Assembly: GCF_003945595.2 (NCBI RefSeq)
Contig: NW_024104911.1
Span: 5,001-69,000, forward strand
Reading direction: 5' to 3'
Length of the DNA stretch: 64,000 nt
From: Pipra filicauda
Taxonomy: Eukaryota; Chordata; Aves; Passeriformes; Pipridae
Of this stretch, positions 45,495 through 57,951 are shown piece after piece (position 1 is the first letter of the stretch; every line of letters starts with the position of its first letter). A program made the position numbers and the translations under genes. The notes beneath the pieces were generated by a model, which was given only the letters and a program-made list of their open reading frames with translations, had not been told where the DNA came from and ran no database searches.

Positions 45495-45805
45495 GTTAGA
45501 GAGTGTCCAAAGGAGATACAGGAAGATGGTGCAGGGCCTGGAGTGGTCACACAAGGAGTGATTGATGTCACTTGGTGCTCGAGGAGACAGGTCAGAGCTC
45601 TTTGGGGGCTGCAGTTCCTCCTGAGGGGCAGCTCCTATCTCTGCTCTGTGTGACCAATGACAGGACCCGAGGGAACGGCTGGAGTTGTGTCAGGGGAGGG
45701 TTAGGTTGAATATCAGGAAAAGGTTCTTCCCCTTGAAGGTGGCTGGGCACTGGAACAGAGTCCCCAGAGCAGTGGCCACAGCCCCAACCCTGCCACAGTG
45801 GTGTT
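45495..45805 (+). mobile_element. CR1 LINE fragment lacking its terminal tail
   Basis: GTGTCCAAAGGAGATACAGG, GGCTGCAGTTCCTCCTGAG, GACCCGAGGGAACGGCTGGA, AGGAAAAGGTTCTTCCCC and CAGAGCAGTGGCCACAGCCC are CR1 3' region landmarks. The match stops at about 45,805 before the usual CTATGATTC tail, so both ends are truncated. Confidence 0.88.
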
Positions 45806-47974
45806 TCTGTCTTATTTTAAACATTTTAAATGGCTAGGAAAAATGCTTGACCTCTGAAGTTATGATGACAGACTTCTAGCAGTCAGGATAGGATTTTCCC
45901 ATATAACTTTCCTTTTAGGTATCTTCATGACTATCAAGGAACCAAATGCAACTTTTGGTGCTATGTTCTCTGAGCTACATGACTGATGTCACAGGGCAAA
46001 GAGAGGGCTAAATGTGCATTCTGGATTTCATCTGTGTCAGAGCCTTGTGACATGCAGGACTAAATTGCTGTAGAGCTGTTGGGTGCAGCCTGCATGATCT
46101 GATGGCTCTTGGGTGAAGGCAGTACCCTGTGTGCTCTCTTTTAGAGCTAAATTGTTGCAGTGCTCTTGTCGCTGTCAGTGTTCATCTCTGAGCACTTCCT
46201 TAGGTACAGACACTTGCTATTTTCTACAGCTTTGTCCTTCTCAGAGGAATTTATTAGTGTAGGCCATGGTCATACATTGATTCACGTGGACAGTGCAAAG
46301 GACACTTCACCTTTTTTACTGGTTCTTGATATGTCTTGTATTTTTTCCTCACTCGCAGTTTTATGGGACAAGATCCCATTTCTTCTCTGCACACTTCCTC
46401 TGTAACCCAGACGATGCAAATCTGATAAATCCAATACTGTGGTATATTTGTGGTATAATGTGGGTGAGGGACAATTCTTACAGTTCTCAACATTAATTCA
46501 TAGTATATTATTAGGGAAAGGATTAGCTTAGTGCTTCCCAAGCAAACTAGACTTGCAGCACAGACAGGTTTAATCTGTGCATGACAAAAACAACACTTTG
46601 TACCTTGTTAGGAAGTCTGGATGTTTCTATTATTGCCTAACGTATTAAGTTCATAACTTAAATATTATCTGTTTACTTACATCTATATTCTTGCATTTAT
46701 ATTCCGTTGGATAACTCTCATTGGTGACAGCTTCTATACACAAATCAGTTCCAATGGATTTAACTAGAATTATGATGGATTTTGCAATAAATTATAGAAG
46801 TTCAGCTGTACTTCAAGTGGTCAATTAGCTGATCTATTCATTAAACAAGGTGAAGGTCCATTTTTGTCATCTTTTTAATAATGTTTCTACAGAACACAAA
46901 GCATCAGTTTTTTTGTGGTGTTTTTTCAGACCCAAGAGAGAATGATGTTTCCTATAGAGTTTTCTTGGGATTGCAGTAGAAAATCTTCATAGGTTTTTGC
47001 CCAGAAAATACCCAGGAGACTTCAAAAGGCAGATTTTCTTGCTATGCAAGTAGAAAATCAAGACCTTAGAACAATTTTTTTGAGCATATAAGCTTTTTCA
47101 CAGTTGCTTTTCTCTGATTGTCAAACACACCAATGCCAATTTAATTGCATAATGTGAGTAATCAGTATTTCTAGTGAACCTTCCCCTAGAACCATGTACC
47201 TTTTATTTGCTGTTAAAATGAGTTTATTGCTGGTTTATTTTTCACTACCTATCAAACAGATGTTGCTCCCTCTCCGAGGGATTTTTCAGCTTTTCCCAGT
47301 CACTCTGGCTTGGTGACTTGCCAGATGTTTGGTTTCTCTGCTGCATTTCAATAAAGGTACTGGAGATATGGAAGAACTTGCAGAAGCAACAGGAATTCAG
47401 GTAAGTGCTCTCTTGCTGAGAAGAGGAAAACACGATGAAACCATGAAGAACATTACACATTCATAAATATCCGCTGCCTACAGATGTGCATTTCTATCAT
47501 CATCTTTCACTAGCCCTGCACGATATAATCTCAGTTGTTTCATACTCTAATCTCTTTTCTTTCATGGTTAGGAACATAGTTCAGATGTTTTTCAAACTGA
47601 ATTAATAACTCAAAACAAACGATCATAAATTAAACCAATCATTCATTAGTATCCAGCAACCAAAACCATTCCCATGAGATGAAAAAGAACAGATACAGAA
47701 GGAGAAAAAGGCAATCCATATGGAGGATATTAAAAAGAAAATCTCTTTAAATGTTGAAAGATCAGAAATCAGGTACCACTATCTTAATTTTAGTGGATAT
47801 GCCAAACTTTTTACCAGTTAGTCATAAAATAGTAATTACTTGCTGTTTTGTTAAGGAATCTCATTGATAAGAAACAAAAGGGGAAAAAATAACCTGACAA
47901 AAACAATCTTGGGTAACACTTTAGCTATCAGTTATAGTAGGTGAATAGCTTAAAATGAACCCTATGAAGATATT
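45806..47974. other. AT-rich single-copy sequence
   Basis: No supported gene. ORFs of 60-95 codons are scattered on both strands without domains. Confidence 0.55.
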
Positions 47975-48475
47975 CTGCCCCTCTGCCCAGCCCTGGGCTG
48001 GCACATCTGCAGGGCTGGGCCCAACTCAGGCTCCTCAGCACAGCAGGGAGAGGGAGCTCCTGCAGCGGGGCCAGCGCAGGCTGCGGAGATGCCCAAGGGA
48101 TGGAGCAGCTCTGGGAGCAGCAAAGGCTGAGGGAACTGGGGCTGTTCAGCCTCCAGAGCAGAGCCTGAGAGGGGCCCTCCCCAGGGTGTGTCAGGAGCTG
48201 CAGGGAGAGGGCAGAGGCTGGAACAGGCTCTGCTCGGGGGGGGCCCAGCAATGGCACAAGAGGAACGGGCAGGTACTGATGCCCAAGAAGTTCCCCCTGG
48301 ACAGGAGGAAGAACTTCTTTGCTGGGCAGTGACCCAGCACTGAACAGGCTGCCCAGGGAGGGAGTGGAGTCTCCTCCCTGGGGATATTCCAGACGCCTCT
48401 GGACACAATCCTGTGCCCTGTGCTCTGGGATGGCCCTGCTGGAGCAGGGAGGTGGGACCAGATGAGCCCTTCTAT
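47975..48475 (+). mobile_element. CR1 LINE fragment, GC-rich subfamily
   Basis: GAGCAGCAAAGGCTGAGG, GGGGCTGTTCAGCCTCCAGA, AGAAGTTCCCCCTGGACAGG, GAAGAACTTCTTTGCTGGGC and GAACAGGCTGCCCAGGGAGG are CR1 landmarks. It ends in a degenerate CTTCTATGAGAAATAAA. It is clearly a different, more GC-rich subfamily from the 27.5 and 43.0 kb copies. The long - strand ORF (47,928-48,509) is an antisense artefact of the CR1. Confidence 0.9.
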
Positions 48476-48632
48476 GAGAAATAAAAAAATCCGGTTTTAT
48501 TATAAGCAAATTAATTTTAGTAAAAAGCAGGGGGTGGGATTTATTTCCTCTCTTTCATTAATTCCAGGAGTTTTAGGTGCCTTGTGGAGATTGTAAGGTG
48601 AAAGACCCTGTCAGGGCTTGACACCAAGGGAA

Positions 48633-48987
48633 TGTCATGGTTGGGGTAGGAAATAATATATAAAAATGGAAAATATACCCTGACCACGTGGCTGACCTTT
48701 GTGCGCAGAGAGACCCCTCTGTGCCTAGGAGTACATCATCAATCAATCAGGAGGGAGGGTAACATGCCCTCCTGAGTTCGAAAAATTACCTTTTAAGGTA
48801 AAATACCTTACACCTGCTGAGTATTTAACATCTTATGTAACCAAAAGGGTAAAAAAGGGTGCGTTTTTCAAACAACGGGGTGCTCGGACCAGGTCACGAG
48901 TTCGTGCACCCAGTTCGCTGTTAATAAAACTCTTTGTTTCACTATATTTGGCCGTCTTCTAAATTGCAATTAGAGATATTTCTCACA
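48633..48987 (+). mobile_element. Probable solo LTR, ERVL-like ends
   Basis: It begins TGTCATGGTTGGGG, close to the TGTCATGGGTTGAG start of the LTR at 36,866, and ends GATATTTCTCACA. A purine/A-rich GTATTTAACATC box near 48,820 and GTTAATAAAACTCTTTG (polyadenylation signal near 48,922) are well placed. No perfect target duplication is visible. Confidence 0.55.
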
Positions 48988-49764
48988 CTTCCAAGCTGAA
49001 CTAGTCTGGGATTCTGAAATACCTTTTTTTTATAATCCTGCTGTAGTCTTAAACAGAATACAGAGGCAGTCACAATGTCTGGAGCCCAGCAAAAACAAAC
49101 TCATAAAAAATAAGACTAAGTTGTTGCAAGTATGGGGATTTGGGTTTTGGGGTATTTTGTGGTATGTTGTTGGTGTGGGTTATTATTATTATTTTGCTAA
49201 TGTAGCTTTTAAAGCTAGCTAAATAATTTTTTTAGGAAGAGGAAGCTTGAAACAGAAATGCTAATGGACAGCCCTGGTCTTCTCCCATGTGCTGAGTGAC
49301 TGGATAGTAAGAAAGGCTGCTGTTCAATCTCATGTCCTGCAAGCCATTGTTAAGTGGTAAGGAAAGGTTTAGAAAAAATTCACTGTGCTTTTGATAGTTT
49401 TAAATTCAGTTTTGCACTTCCCAGAAGTGAATCTGGAATGGGAACAAATTAAATCACTTCTGCTGGAAACAATTTGTTTGGTAAATTTGGTGTTATGACC
49501 TGGTGACAAAATCAGAATTGAGCTGAATTGCAGGGTTTTGTTTTAATAAAGAACAGATGTAGGACAGTCATTTGAGAGAAGGAGCTACAGACAAACTGAC
49601 AAATCAGTTACTTGTGGACTGTGACTTTTAGCCAACTTAATAAAAAAATAATAATCAAACTGACTCGAAAGTATTCGGAATTATCCATCTCTTACAAGAA
49701 AATATTTCAAAGTAATGGAGTAGTTTTTTGCTGAAAATACTAATACCAATGTTGTGTACATTAA
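48988..49764. other. AT-rich single-copy sequence
   Basis: Nothing recognised. A short (ATT)n run lies near 49,182. Confidence 0.5.
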
Positions 49765-49871
49765 GTCTGATCACTTTCAAATGGAGAAAATGTGGGTAGA
49801 GCACTTCCCAAATCTTCGTTCGCGAAGCCTAGCCATGATGATGAGGTCTGATCACTTTCAAATGGAGAAAA
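49765..49871 (+). mobile_element. 55-bp truncated RTE-like insertion with 26-bp target duplication
   Basis: A perfect 26-bp direct repeat (starting GTCTGATCACTTTCAAATGG) occupies 49,765-49,790 and 49,846-49,871. Between the copies are 55 bp (49,791-49,845) that match 40,151-40,205, the last bases of the RTE-like element, down to the terminal GATGATGAG. This is a severely 5'-truncated target-primed insertion, and it fixes the exact 3' end of the parent LINE. Confidence 0.92.
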
Positions 49872-52506
49872 AAATGTCTAAGAAATCTGAAAATTATATT
49901 TAATGGGTTACTGAAAGATTCTACAAGCTATGGGTTTGTTTGATTTCTGGCAAAGGCATATATTATGGTTTGGATTGACGCTTGTTTTTTTTTAAACAGA
50001 AGGAAAAACTCACTGAGTCTGTTGTTTTTACAAATAATTAATTTGATTCTCATTTCTGTCTGATAGAAATTGCTCTATATAATTTTTGTAGGACATTCAT
50101 CAATATGTAAAACATCTTTATGCCTGTCCATTTTTCAAAAACTCCTGAAAGCTTGTAAATGTGAAAGATATTACTGAAGTTCTATATCACATATTAATCA
50201 AACACTTTTCTAGTGAAGTTTCAGGTGTTATGTGAGGGAAGGATTAGAACAGAAATGATAGCTTCTTTTTAATAATTAGTCAGATGTTTGGATGCTTTTT
50301 TTTATCATTTTTATCACCATTACCTTGCTTAATTACAAACCCTTGTTTTAATCAGTGTAGAAAAACTATTTTCCCCAAACTTGGTGCATCTAAAGGTCGT
50401 CCAGAGAAACAAAATTTGGATATGAAAAACAAATGGTACTATTCCATTTATAACCTTACCAAAAGTACTTTCGTAGAGATTTAGGTGGAATAAAAAAAGT
50501 CTGTGACACCTTCTCTTTAAGACTTTGAATTATATTCCTTGTACATGGCTGGGGATAATTCCAAAAGCTCCCCTCTAACCAAGCTACATGCCATCAATTT
50601 AAATCATATCTCATTATTAAATTACAGATCAAATATTATTAGAGCGGTTTTCCAGGCTTTATGGGAAAGACTTTGTGGCAATATGAACTATTAAAGGCCA
50701 AAGAAATCTCTGCATGGAGGATAGAGAACTTCTGAAAATGTGATGGCATAAACACTAGGTGTGGTAGGAGTGGTTTGGACTGGTTTATGGACTTCTATAA
50801 CATACCTCTGCCAACAGTAAAACACGTATTTGTGGATCTCCTACGGAAGCATCAATATCTATTATGATGCAAATATTGCATATACCTTGATAGGTGTCCA
50901 ATATACGGGGTAAAAGGTTGGGAAAATAAAATTGGAATGAACTCCCATTGAGAGCTCTGTTTGGGCACTTGAACTGTGCATTTATGGAAAGACAGGGAAG
51001 TAGAAAGTGCTTCAATTTCATTTATCTCCCACATCCTTCATAATAGGGGAGAGTCCGGTATCCTGGTGTATGATTTCTAATTCAAAAGAAAGAGAAAATC
51101 CCACTGAAATTTGACCAAGATAAGTTAGAAATAACTGATTCTCTCTTTCCACTAAGGGAGCAGAGATCATTTGGACTTATGAAATGGATTCAGCATATCT
51201 GTTGATACTAAAGATTAGGGTCAGTAGAGCATTGCCTCAAAGATTTGGATTTTGAGAATTTTATGGGCGAAAAATAAATAATATAAAGCCTCTGAGGAAA
51301 TTCACAGGCAATTAAGAGGATGACTTGATGCCAGAAAAATGAGAGAGTTCAGTTGTGGGTGAAACGTCTCTCTCTCATTCTCCTGATTTTTGGCAGGAGA
51401 AATATTTCAGTTTTTAAAAGCTGAAATAGGCAGGAACAGTGACTCCAGTATTGTTGTCTGTAGCTAAAAGTATATTATGTTTCCAAGCTACATATAGTTT
51501 TTTGAAACATTTTAATTTTGGGTAATTTGAGGTAATTTTTATGACATGATATAAAATCAAGATTTCCCTTTTTTTGTATAATACGAAATTATCAGAGTGA
51601 ATTTTTGTTTACCAACAGGTTTTACTTCATTGGTTTTGGTCTGTATTGACCATGGATAGGCCTTGACAGGAAATCATTGGCATCTGCTCTGCATAATCAT
51701 TCTCCATTTCCATTTATCAAATTTCCCAGAGAAACACCCCAGCTGTTGCCCCTGGTCCATTAGGGTGCTACACCCATTTGCGATATGCCCTTCTGGTGGT
51801 GAAAAATATAAACTATAATAGGGAAAAATCAGTGTTGGGTTGGGTTTTTTTCCTAATAAAAACTGGAAATATGCAAATTGTTGATGAGCAAGTTTGTCCC
51901 CAATTTATTTTAAACATTTATGTATCCAGTTTCTGTAAAAATTGATTGTCTTTACTGTCAGTGTTCCTCTTGCCTGGAAACACAGGCCAGATTTTCCTTT
52001 CCATTCAAAGAGAACAGGTATACATTAAAAACATGCTCATCTGCTCGGGATCAGACACACATTGTACCAGTGTGAGCTGAGTGAAGGAACTCAGCTGCCC
52101 TGTCTTAGCAACAGAATTCTTAGTTTGAAGTTTACATGGGGCTTTTCATTAAATTCATTACTCTTCAATAATGTCTCTGTAAAAGAGACAGATAATCCTT
52201 AATGAAAAGATCTTTTCTTAGGATCAGTTATTCTAAAGGTATTGAGTTTCCATTAAAAGAAATCTCTGTTTGGAATTACTGATACCTCCTGAGAAGGCTG
52301 ATTTGATTTCCTTTTCCAAGCTAAACTTCACTGTTGCTTGTTCTTTACTCCAGACATACACAAGATATTAGTTTAGCTGCTTCTTCCAGTACAGACCTAA
52401 TCTCTTCACTTTACCAGAATACTCAATTTTCCAAGCTGGATTAATACATGGACATAAAAAAGAACAAAAATTAGAGTCCTTTTGACACCTATGCAAAAGC
52501 TTAATT
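49872..52506. other. AT-rich single-copy sequence
   Basis: About 2.6 kb without a supportable gene or repeat. Confidence 0.55.
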
Positions 52507-52622
52507 AGGGAGCTCCGAGCAACCTGGTCTAGTGGAAGTTGTCCCTGCCCATGGCACGAGTTTGGAACAAGATGAGCTTTGAGGTCCCTTCTAACACAAA
52601 TCATTCTGTGATTCTCTGATTT
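52507..52622 (+). mobile_element. CR1 LINE, terminal 115 bp
   Basis: GAGCAACCTGGTCTAGTGG, GTCCCTGCCCATGGCACGAG, GAGGTCCCTTCTAACACAAA and the tail ATTCTGTGATTCTCTGATTT. Confidence 0.92.
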
Positions 52623-53686
52623 TGTGTGTTAAACATCACTGAACTGGAAATATTTCAATACATTTCACATACTTATGTTTTTACCCCATAGCTTTTCAGT
52701 TTATTCTCCTGAATGATGATGGTTGATATTCCAAGTGTTAGAAGTATGTTAATATTTTTTACTATAAGCAAGATAAATGCCGAAGGATGATAAAAAATCA
52801 ACAAGTATGGGTCAGAACATAAAAAGATTTCTGTTAGCAGAGCTATGATAGTTCTGTACAGGATCAAATGGAAATACAACCAGTAAGTTATTCTTTGGAT
52901 AACCAGACTGTTGCTTGTGTTTTCTCCTTGCAGTGTGTAAGTGCTAATGCTGCATTTTCTTGATGAAACGATGACAAAGGCAATCAGTTCCTGTCAGGAA
53001 AACTCAGCTTAAGGTTTATCAAGGAAATCCCTGAATATCCTTGTATAGATATACAACTGAACTTGAGGTTCACAAAATAGTTCTTAAAATTATTGGGTAT
53101 GATACAGTGTTCACTGTAAGGAATAGAAATATCCCAAGGACTTAGGTAAGATAAAATTTATTCATTCCAGAACCAGGCATATCTTTTGATTAGTTGTCAC
53201 TCTATCTAAACTGGAGTTAAATACACTTTAGGATTAAAAAATCCATAAAGAAGCACTGGGACATGGCTCTGTAATGTTCTTCTAGCCCTGATGGAGTTTA
53301 AATATATTATTTTTTTATATTGAACTCATGAATTTAGGACTGGAAAAAAAATATTGATTTTGCAATTGCAAAGGAGTTCAAATCCCGGATCTCAGTCACA
53401 GCTTCACTTTTATTTTATATCCACGGATCTGTTACTAACACGCAGTGGAGAAGTCAATCCTTCATTTTAATGTGGTTAAGATGAAGCTTGGGGTGGAGTA
53501 GGAGAACCTATTCAGAACAAACCAGAACTTATCTGCTAAAGCAAGTTTTATGAAAGATATCAATTTTTGAGCCTATGTCTTTTGAAATACACGGGATATG
53601 ACAAATTTCTACCAAACCACTGCAGATTTCCAAAGCACCTCTGTCAAGCTACAACTATAAATTATTGGAATAACTAAATATTCTTG
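52623..53686. other. AT-rich single-copy sequence
   Basis: Nothing recognised. Confidence 0.55.
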
Positions 53687-53742
53687 GAACTAGATGATCT
53701 TTAAGGTCCCTTCCAACCCAAAACAATCATGATTATAAAACC
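53687..53742 (+). mobile_element. CR1 LINE, terminal tail only
   Basis: About 55 bp: GAACTAGATGATCTTTAAGG, TCCCTTCCAACCCAAAACA and a worn ATCATGATTAT tail. Confidence 0.85.
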
Positions 53743-56160
53743 CAAAACAAGTGTGCATATACCTGACTAGTTGTACCTGTAAGAGTTTCTTGGATTCAAT
53801 CACCCTCAGCACTTTCTACCTCTTCCTGACAGTTTCATGGTTATGTTTGAGGAACATCCATGTTCTTTACATTCCTTCTCCCTAGACTGCATGGAAACTA
53901 AGAACTAATGGAAATTAAGATGCAAGTTCCTTAACATTTGTTAGTCTGAAGTATTTTCAGTAGTAGTTTCAATTAACTGATTTGATGTTTTTCCATGAAA
54001 TTAACTGTGTCATTTGGAGGGGGGTGGTGTGGTAGTAAAGCAGGTTTTGAGAACAGAGCCCTCAACTGAGGATTGGTGAGAGCTCCTCCTGTGCAAGGCC
54101 AAGAGGGTAATTTTTGACCCATTGCAAAAAGTGGACTAAACTAACCTTACAACTTAAACTTGAGAGAAAGTAGAGGTGCTGACAAAGACACTTGGATATG
54201 AAGGGAGATTTTAAAAGCTTTTTTAAGCTTTCCCATCTCCCTGCTAAGGTGCAGGATTGGCTATTTGAGCCATTTGAAGGCAGAGCTGCAGAGTTTCACT
54301 CAACCACCTGCAACAGTATTTTAAACTCCCACGTTAGATCCTGTGTTCTCATTTGAGAGGTGGTGATGAGCAGGTTAACTGCTAGACTGTATTTCAGCAA
54401 ATCAGGATGCATTTCTACCCCAGTGCTGCTCTGTATGTGAAGGACTCTCACAACACCACACCAAGCAGTCCGGGCAAGTCTTGCCGCCAATATGTGAAAA
54501 ACAGCGGGTTGAGACTGAAGGTAGGTGAAACTATCAACACTCTCAACACACACAAGCAGAAACTATTAGAGGATTAAAGCACATTTAGCAATTATCCAAA
54601 AGATTTGTCCAATTGTCTGTTCATTTTAGGAAATCGTCTTGTAAGTGAAGCAGAGAAATACAAAAGATGCTGAGAAGCTACTGACTGCCAAAAAAGAGAC
54701 TTTATTTGTAGAAAGACAATCTTTCAGCATCGAATCAAATAGTTTTTTAACTTAATCCTATGACGTTAATTTCATGAGCATCACATGTTTCTATTTATTA
54801 CTGCATTTCTTGTCTCTCTAATAAATTTGGCACCTTGAATGTTCACACTGTGGCTCTGTTATAGTCATCTATACTAAATTAAATAATATTCTCACCAAGA
54901 AGCAGGAGCCTTGCCTGCCTAGGAGACAGAACAGTACTTGGCAAACAGCTACTCCATGGCTAAATTCCGTTCTCAAAATCCTATTATCTTAACATTACTC
55001 TTTAAATGTAAATGAAATTATTTACACTTTTGTTTTTTTCTGAAAGCAAATCATATAGTTCAGCCTACTGAAAAGCTGATGTATTCCTTAATATATAAAT
55101 GTTTCAAATTTGGAGCAATAAACCCTCCATCTAAAATTAGAAATAAATTGAAATTTCAACCTCAATTCTATAGAATGTTTTGCCAACTTCTGAAATTTAG
55201 CAGAAATTCTTACGGAAATGGAAAGAAAGAGATTTAAATATAAATTGATTCTAGGTAACTCTTTCAAGGAATGATACAGAAGACAAATCCTGTGCTTCTT
55301 GCTATTAATATCATAAAACACTCAGTCAAGAACCGAGGACAGTGTAAGAAGCTTCATTCTAGATGTTCAAAGTTGAAAAGTTGTGAAAAAATTAAAACCC
55401 AAGGGTTTGGGTATAAATGTTAAAGACAAGGAGAGCAGCTGCCTGAATTTTGCAGTAAATGCACTTCTCTTGTCAGCCTGAATATAGTCTAGTGCTAGAG
55501 AAGGGCCAGAGTTCCACCCCAGTTTCTGCCTAATTAAACACAGGAACAGCCACACGTGCAGGCTGGGAAAGGGTGGATTCCTGTGGCTGGAAAGAGCCCA
55601 GTCCAGCCCCTGGATGCCACCTGGGCCTGACTGTGCTGCCCAGGGTACCCCCTGAGCTCAGAACTCCCCTGGTAACCAGGTGGCACAGGGTGAGTCCCTG
55701 CCTGGGTGTGGTTTCTAACAGTTTGCTCCATTTGTGGTTTAACTCAGCATTGTGACCTTGCACTGGAGCAGAGCCCCCACCCCGTCAGACCCACCTGAGA
55801 CCTGCTGGGATGGTGGAGAGACACTGTGTGTGCATCTAAAGCACAAAGGAATGGGAAGCATAACGGGAGTTATTTTTTCCAATGGTAATAAAAAATCTTG
55901 CAGGAAAATGCCTAATAAAAATGAGTTAATAAAAAAACATGCCTAATTTCTGTATTGAATAACATCACAGTAATGATCACAGTGGTTTCTTTTCCTGTAC
56001 CATAAATACTTTTTGAAATTAAATGTTCCTACATGATGATTAGGTTTGATCAGAAGCAACTCTTCTTATTTCAGCCTTTGGAAGTGGGAATACTACCTGT
56101 AATTTTTTGCTGTTTCATAACACTAGAAGCACATGATCTAAGTTTCATTTTTAACATGCT
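53743..56160. other. Single-copy sequence with one GC-rich patch
   Basis: Mostly AT-rich. A patch at about 55,560-55,760 is GC-rich (CCTGGATGCCACCTGGGCC, CAGGGTACCCCCTGAGCTC) and carries ORFs on both strands that have no recognisable domain. Confidence 0.5.
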
Positions 56161-56166
56161 ACGGAC

Positions 56167-56374
56167 TCTGGGAGGTGTGTCTGAGGCACAAAAGACGTGC
56201 CGGGGCAGTGAAGCCCAAAAGAGCATGTGCCGTCATAGGTAACTCCATTGGCTAAAGAAGTCACATGGTATGTAAGGATAAAAGAGCGCAGATTTTGAAA
56301 TAAAACCTCTTTGTTCACCACACCACACAAGGAGCAGTGTTCTTCCTTGTTATACAAGGACTGCGTCTGTTACA
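56167..56374 (+). mobile_element. 5' LTR of ERVK-like provirus (208 bp)
   Basis: Paired with the LTR at 61,869-62,067. The first bases are TCTGGG where the partner has TGTGAG, so the TG end is mutated. It ends GTCTGTTACA. A TATA-like GATAAAAG (near 56,278) and AATAAA at 56,299-56,304 are in order. It is preceded by ACGGAC (56,161-56,166), which is repeated exactly after the 3' LTR (62,068-62,073), a 6-bp target duplication. I count about ten substitutions and one small indel against the other LTR (roughly 5%). Confidence 0.95.
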
Positions 56375-56376
56375 CA

Positions 56377-56394
56377 TGGTGCCCGAACAGGGAC
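56377..56394 (+). promoter_or_regulatory. Primer-binding site, tRNA-Lys3 type
   Basis: TGGTGCCCGAACAGGGAC, 2 bp after the LTR. It matches the tRNA-Lys3 primer complement TGGCGCCCGAACAGGGAC at 17 of 18 positions; the mismatch is a CpG-type C-to-T change. Confidence 0.88.
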
Positions 56395-57951
56395 TCTTTT
56401 AGCTTATATTAAGCCAGTTATTTACCCTGGATCAGGTATACACGTGGTAGTTTCCGGTTATCGAGTCTATTATTTTGACTTGGGAATCTTTTAATCACAA
56501 AAAAAACGTAGATGCCTTTAAAGCCATTGTCTCAGTGGCGTCCGAGAAACGGAAAGTTAGTTAGGAGCTCCCAAAAATCTTAGAAATAGTGCACAGGAGA
56601 AGAAGAGAAGAAAGAAGATAAGAAGAAGCCAAGAGGTCAGAGCAGGCAACTGGAGAGAGCGGAGAGGGTCCAACGCAACACCAAAGCGGTGAGTCCAGCT
56701 GGAAGGCACCCCACACAGCTAGGAGTGCTCCCTGAGTGGCAGAGTGTCCACAGCTCGGAGACCCGGGTCGCGGAGCACCTTAAAACCACCAGGGGAAGCC
56801 CTGTCAACTGCCGCGGCTCAGCCAAGTGGTAAAAGCGGCTCAGCCGCTGCCGACTGCCGTGGTTCGACCACGGACACCAAAGTGGCGCCGCCGCTGCCGC
56901 CTCTAACATCCTCAGCCACCGCTGGACCCTGCGGAGCCCTGCTTCAGGTTTCTGCCCGGCAGAAACCACCGCAGCTCCCCGCCTGCCTGCCACCCTTGTC
57001 GGTTCCGCAGCACGCCTAAAAGCCCCGCTGCCCCCCCTTCCCCCACGCACGCCACTGGCGATCACCACCGGCTGCGGGACCAGCACCTAGTGCCTGTTGC
57101 CTAGCAACTACTAAAGCCGCAGCTTGAAAGTACTGGGGAAACGGACCTGCGCCGGGAGTACCCTGTCTAACATCGCCTGCTGCCCCTGCCAAACCCGTGT
57201 CGAGCTGCCTGCGGGCCGAGCCACCACGTGACTGACGCCACTGCCACGCCGCTCGCCCGCTGCCGACCCAATGCCTACCGCTGCCAACCGACACTGAGTC
57301 GATCGACGCCAGAGCCGCTCGCCCGCCTGCCGCTGCACCGCGCCCGCCACTCGCAGCCCGCGCCAGGGAGACCAGCCGCCGACGCTGGGACGTCGCACCC
57401 TAACCTCGCAGACTCAGTTGACAGAGAACCGGGACAGACCAGCAAACCCCCGCACCCCCTGTTGCACTGAGGGACGCCTCTCAGCCCCGCGTGGAGCCGC
57501 CCATGCCGATGGAGCAGCCCCGCGTCGCCCCACGCAGCAACCAGACAAACCCAGACCCCCGCAGAGACACCGAGAAGAACAGCCTCCAAGAAACGACTGT
57601 TGGACAAACCGAAACTGCTACACAAAAGAACTCCCAGCCATGTGCACCGGTAACTGCTTGGAGATAAGGTAACATAGACGCTTTGTTTCCATAGAAACCT
57701 CTCAGACGCATTGAAACATTAACTCTACACATTCTAAATCAAAACACCGACACAGGCGATCGCCAACCTTTGCAACACAAAATCAGTTTACTCCGTGATA
57801 AGATCTACCCTGCACAAGGCACACAGGGAGGAACGAAACAACCCACCACCCGCACACACTGCTGATAGCAACACAACACAAACATAAGTAACAGAAACTC
57901 ACTGGACATACAGGGGGCAGGGACGGGAGACGGGAGCCAGCAGAGCCCGAG
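56395..57951 (+). other. Long, partly GC-rich retroviral leader
   Basis: About 1.55 kb separates the primer site from the recognisable gag frame. Positions 56,640-57,560 are very GC-rich with many CpGs and pyrimidine-rich codons on the + strand. Short ORFs occur in all frames, including a 149-codon one on the - strand. The packaging leader plus a degraded gag matrix/proline-rich part is the simplest reading. A captured non-retroviral segment is possible. Confidence 0.45.

Noticed and set aside
47928..48509. 193-codon - strand ORF
   Set aside because: It lies antisense over a CR1 fragment.
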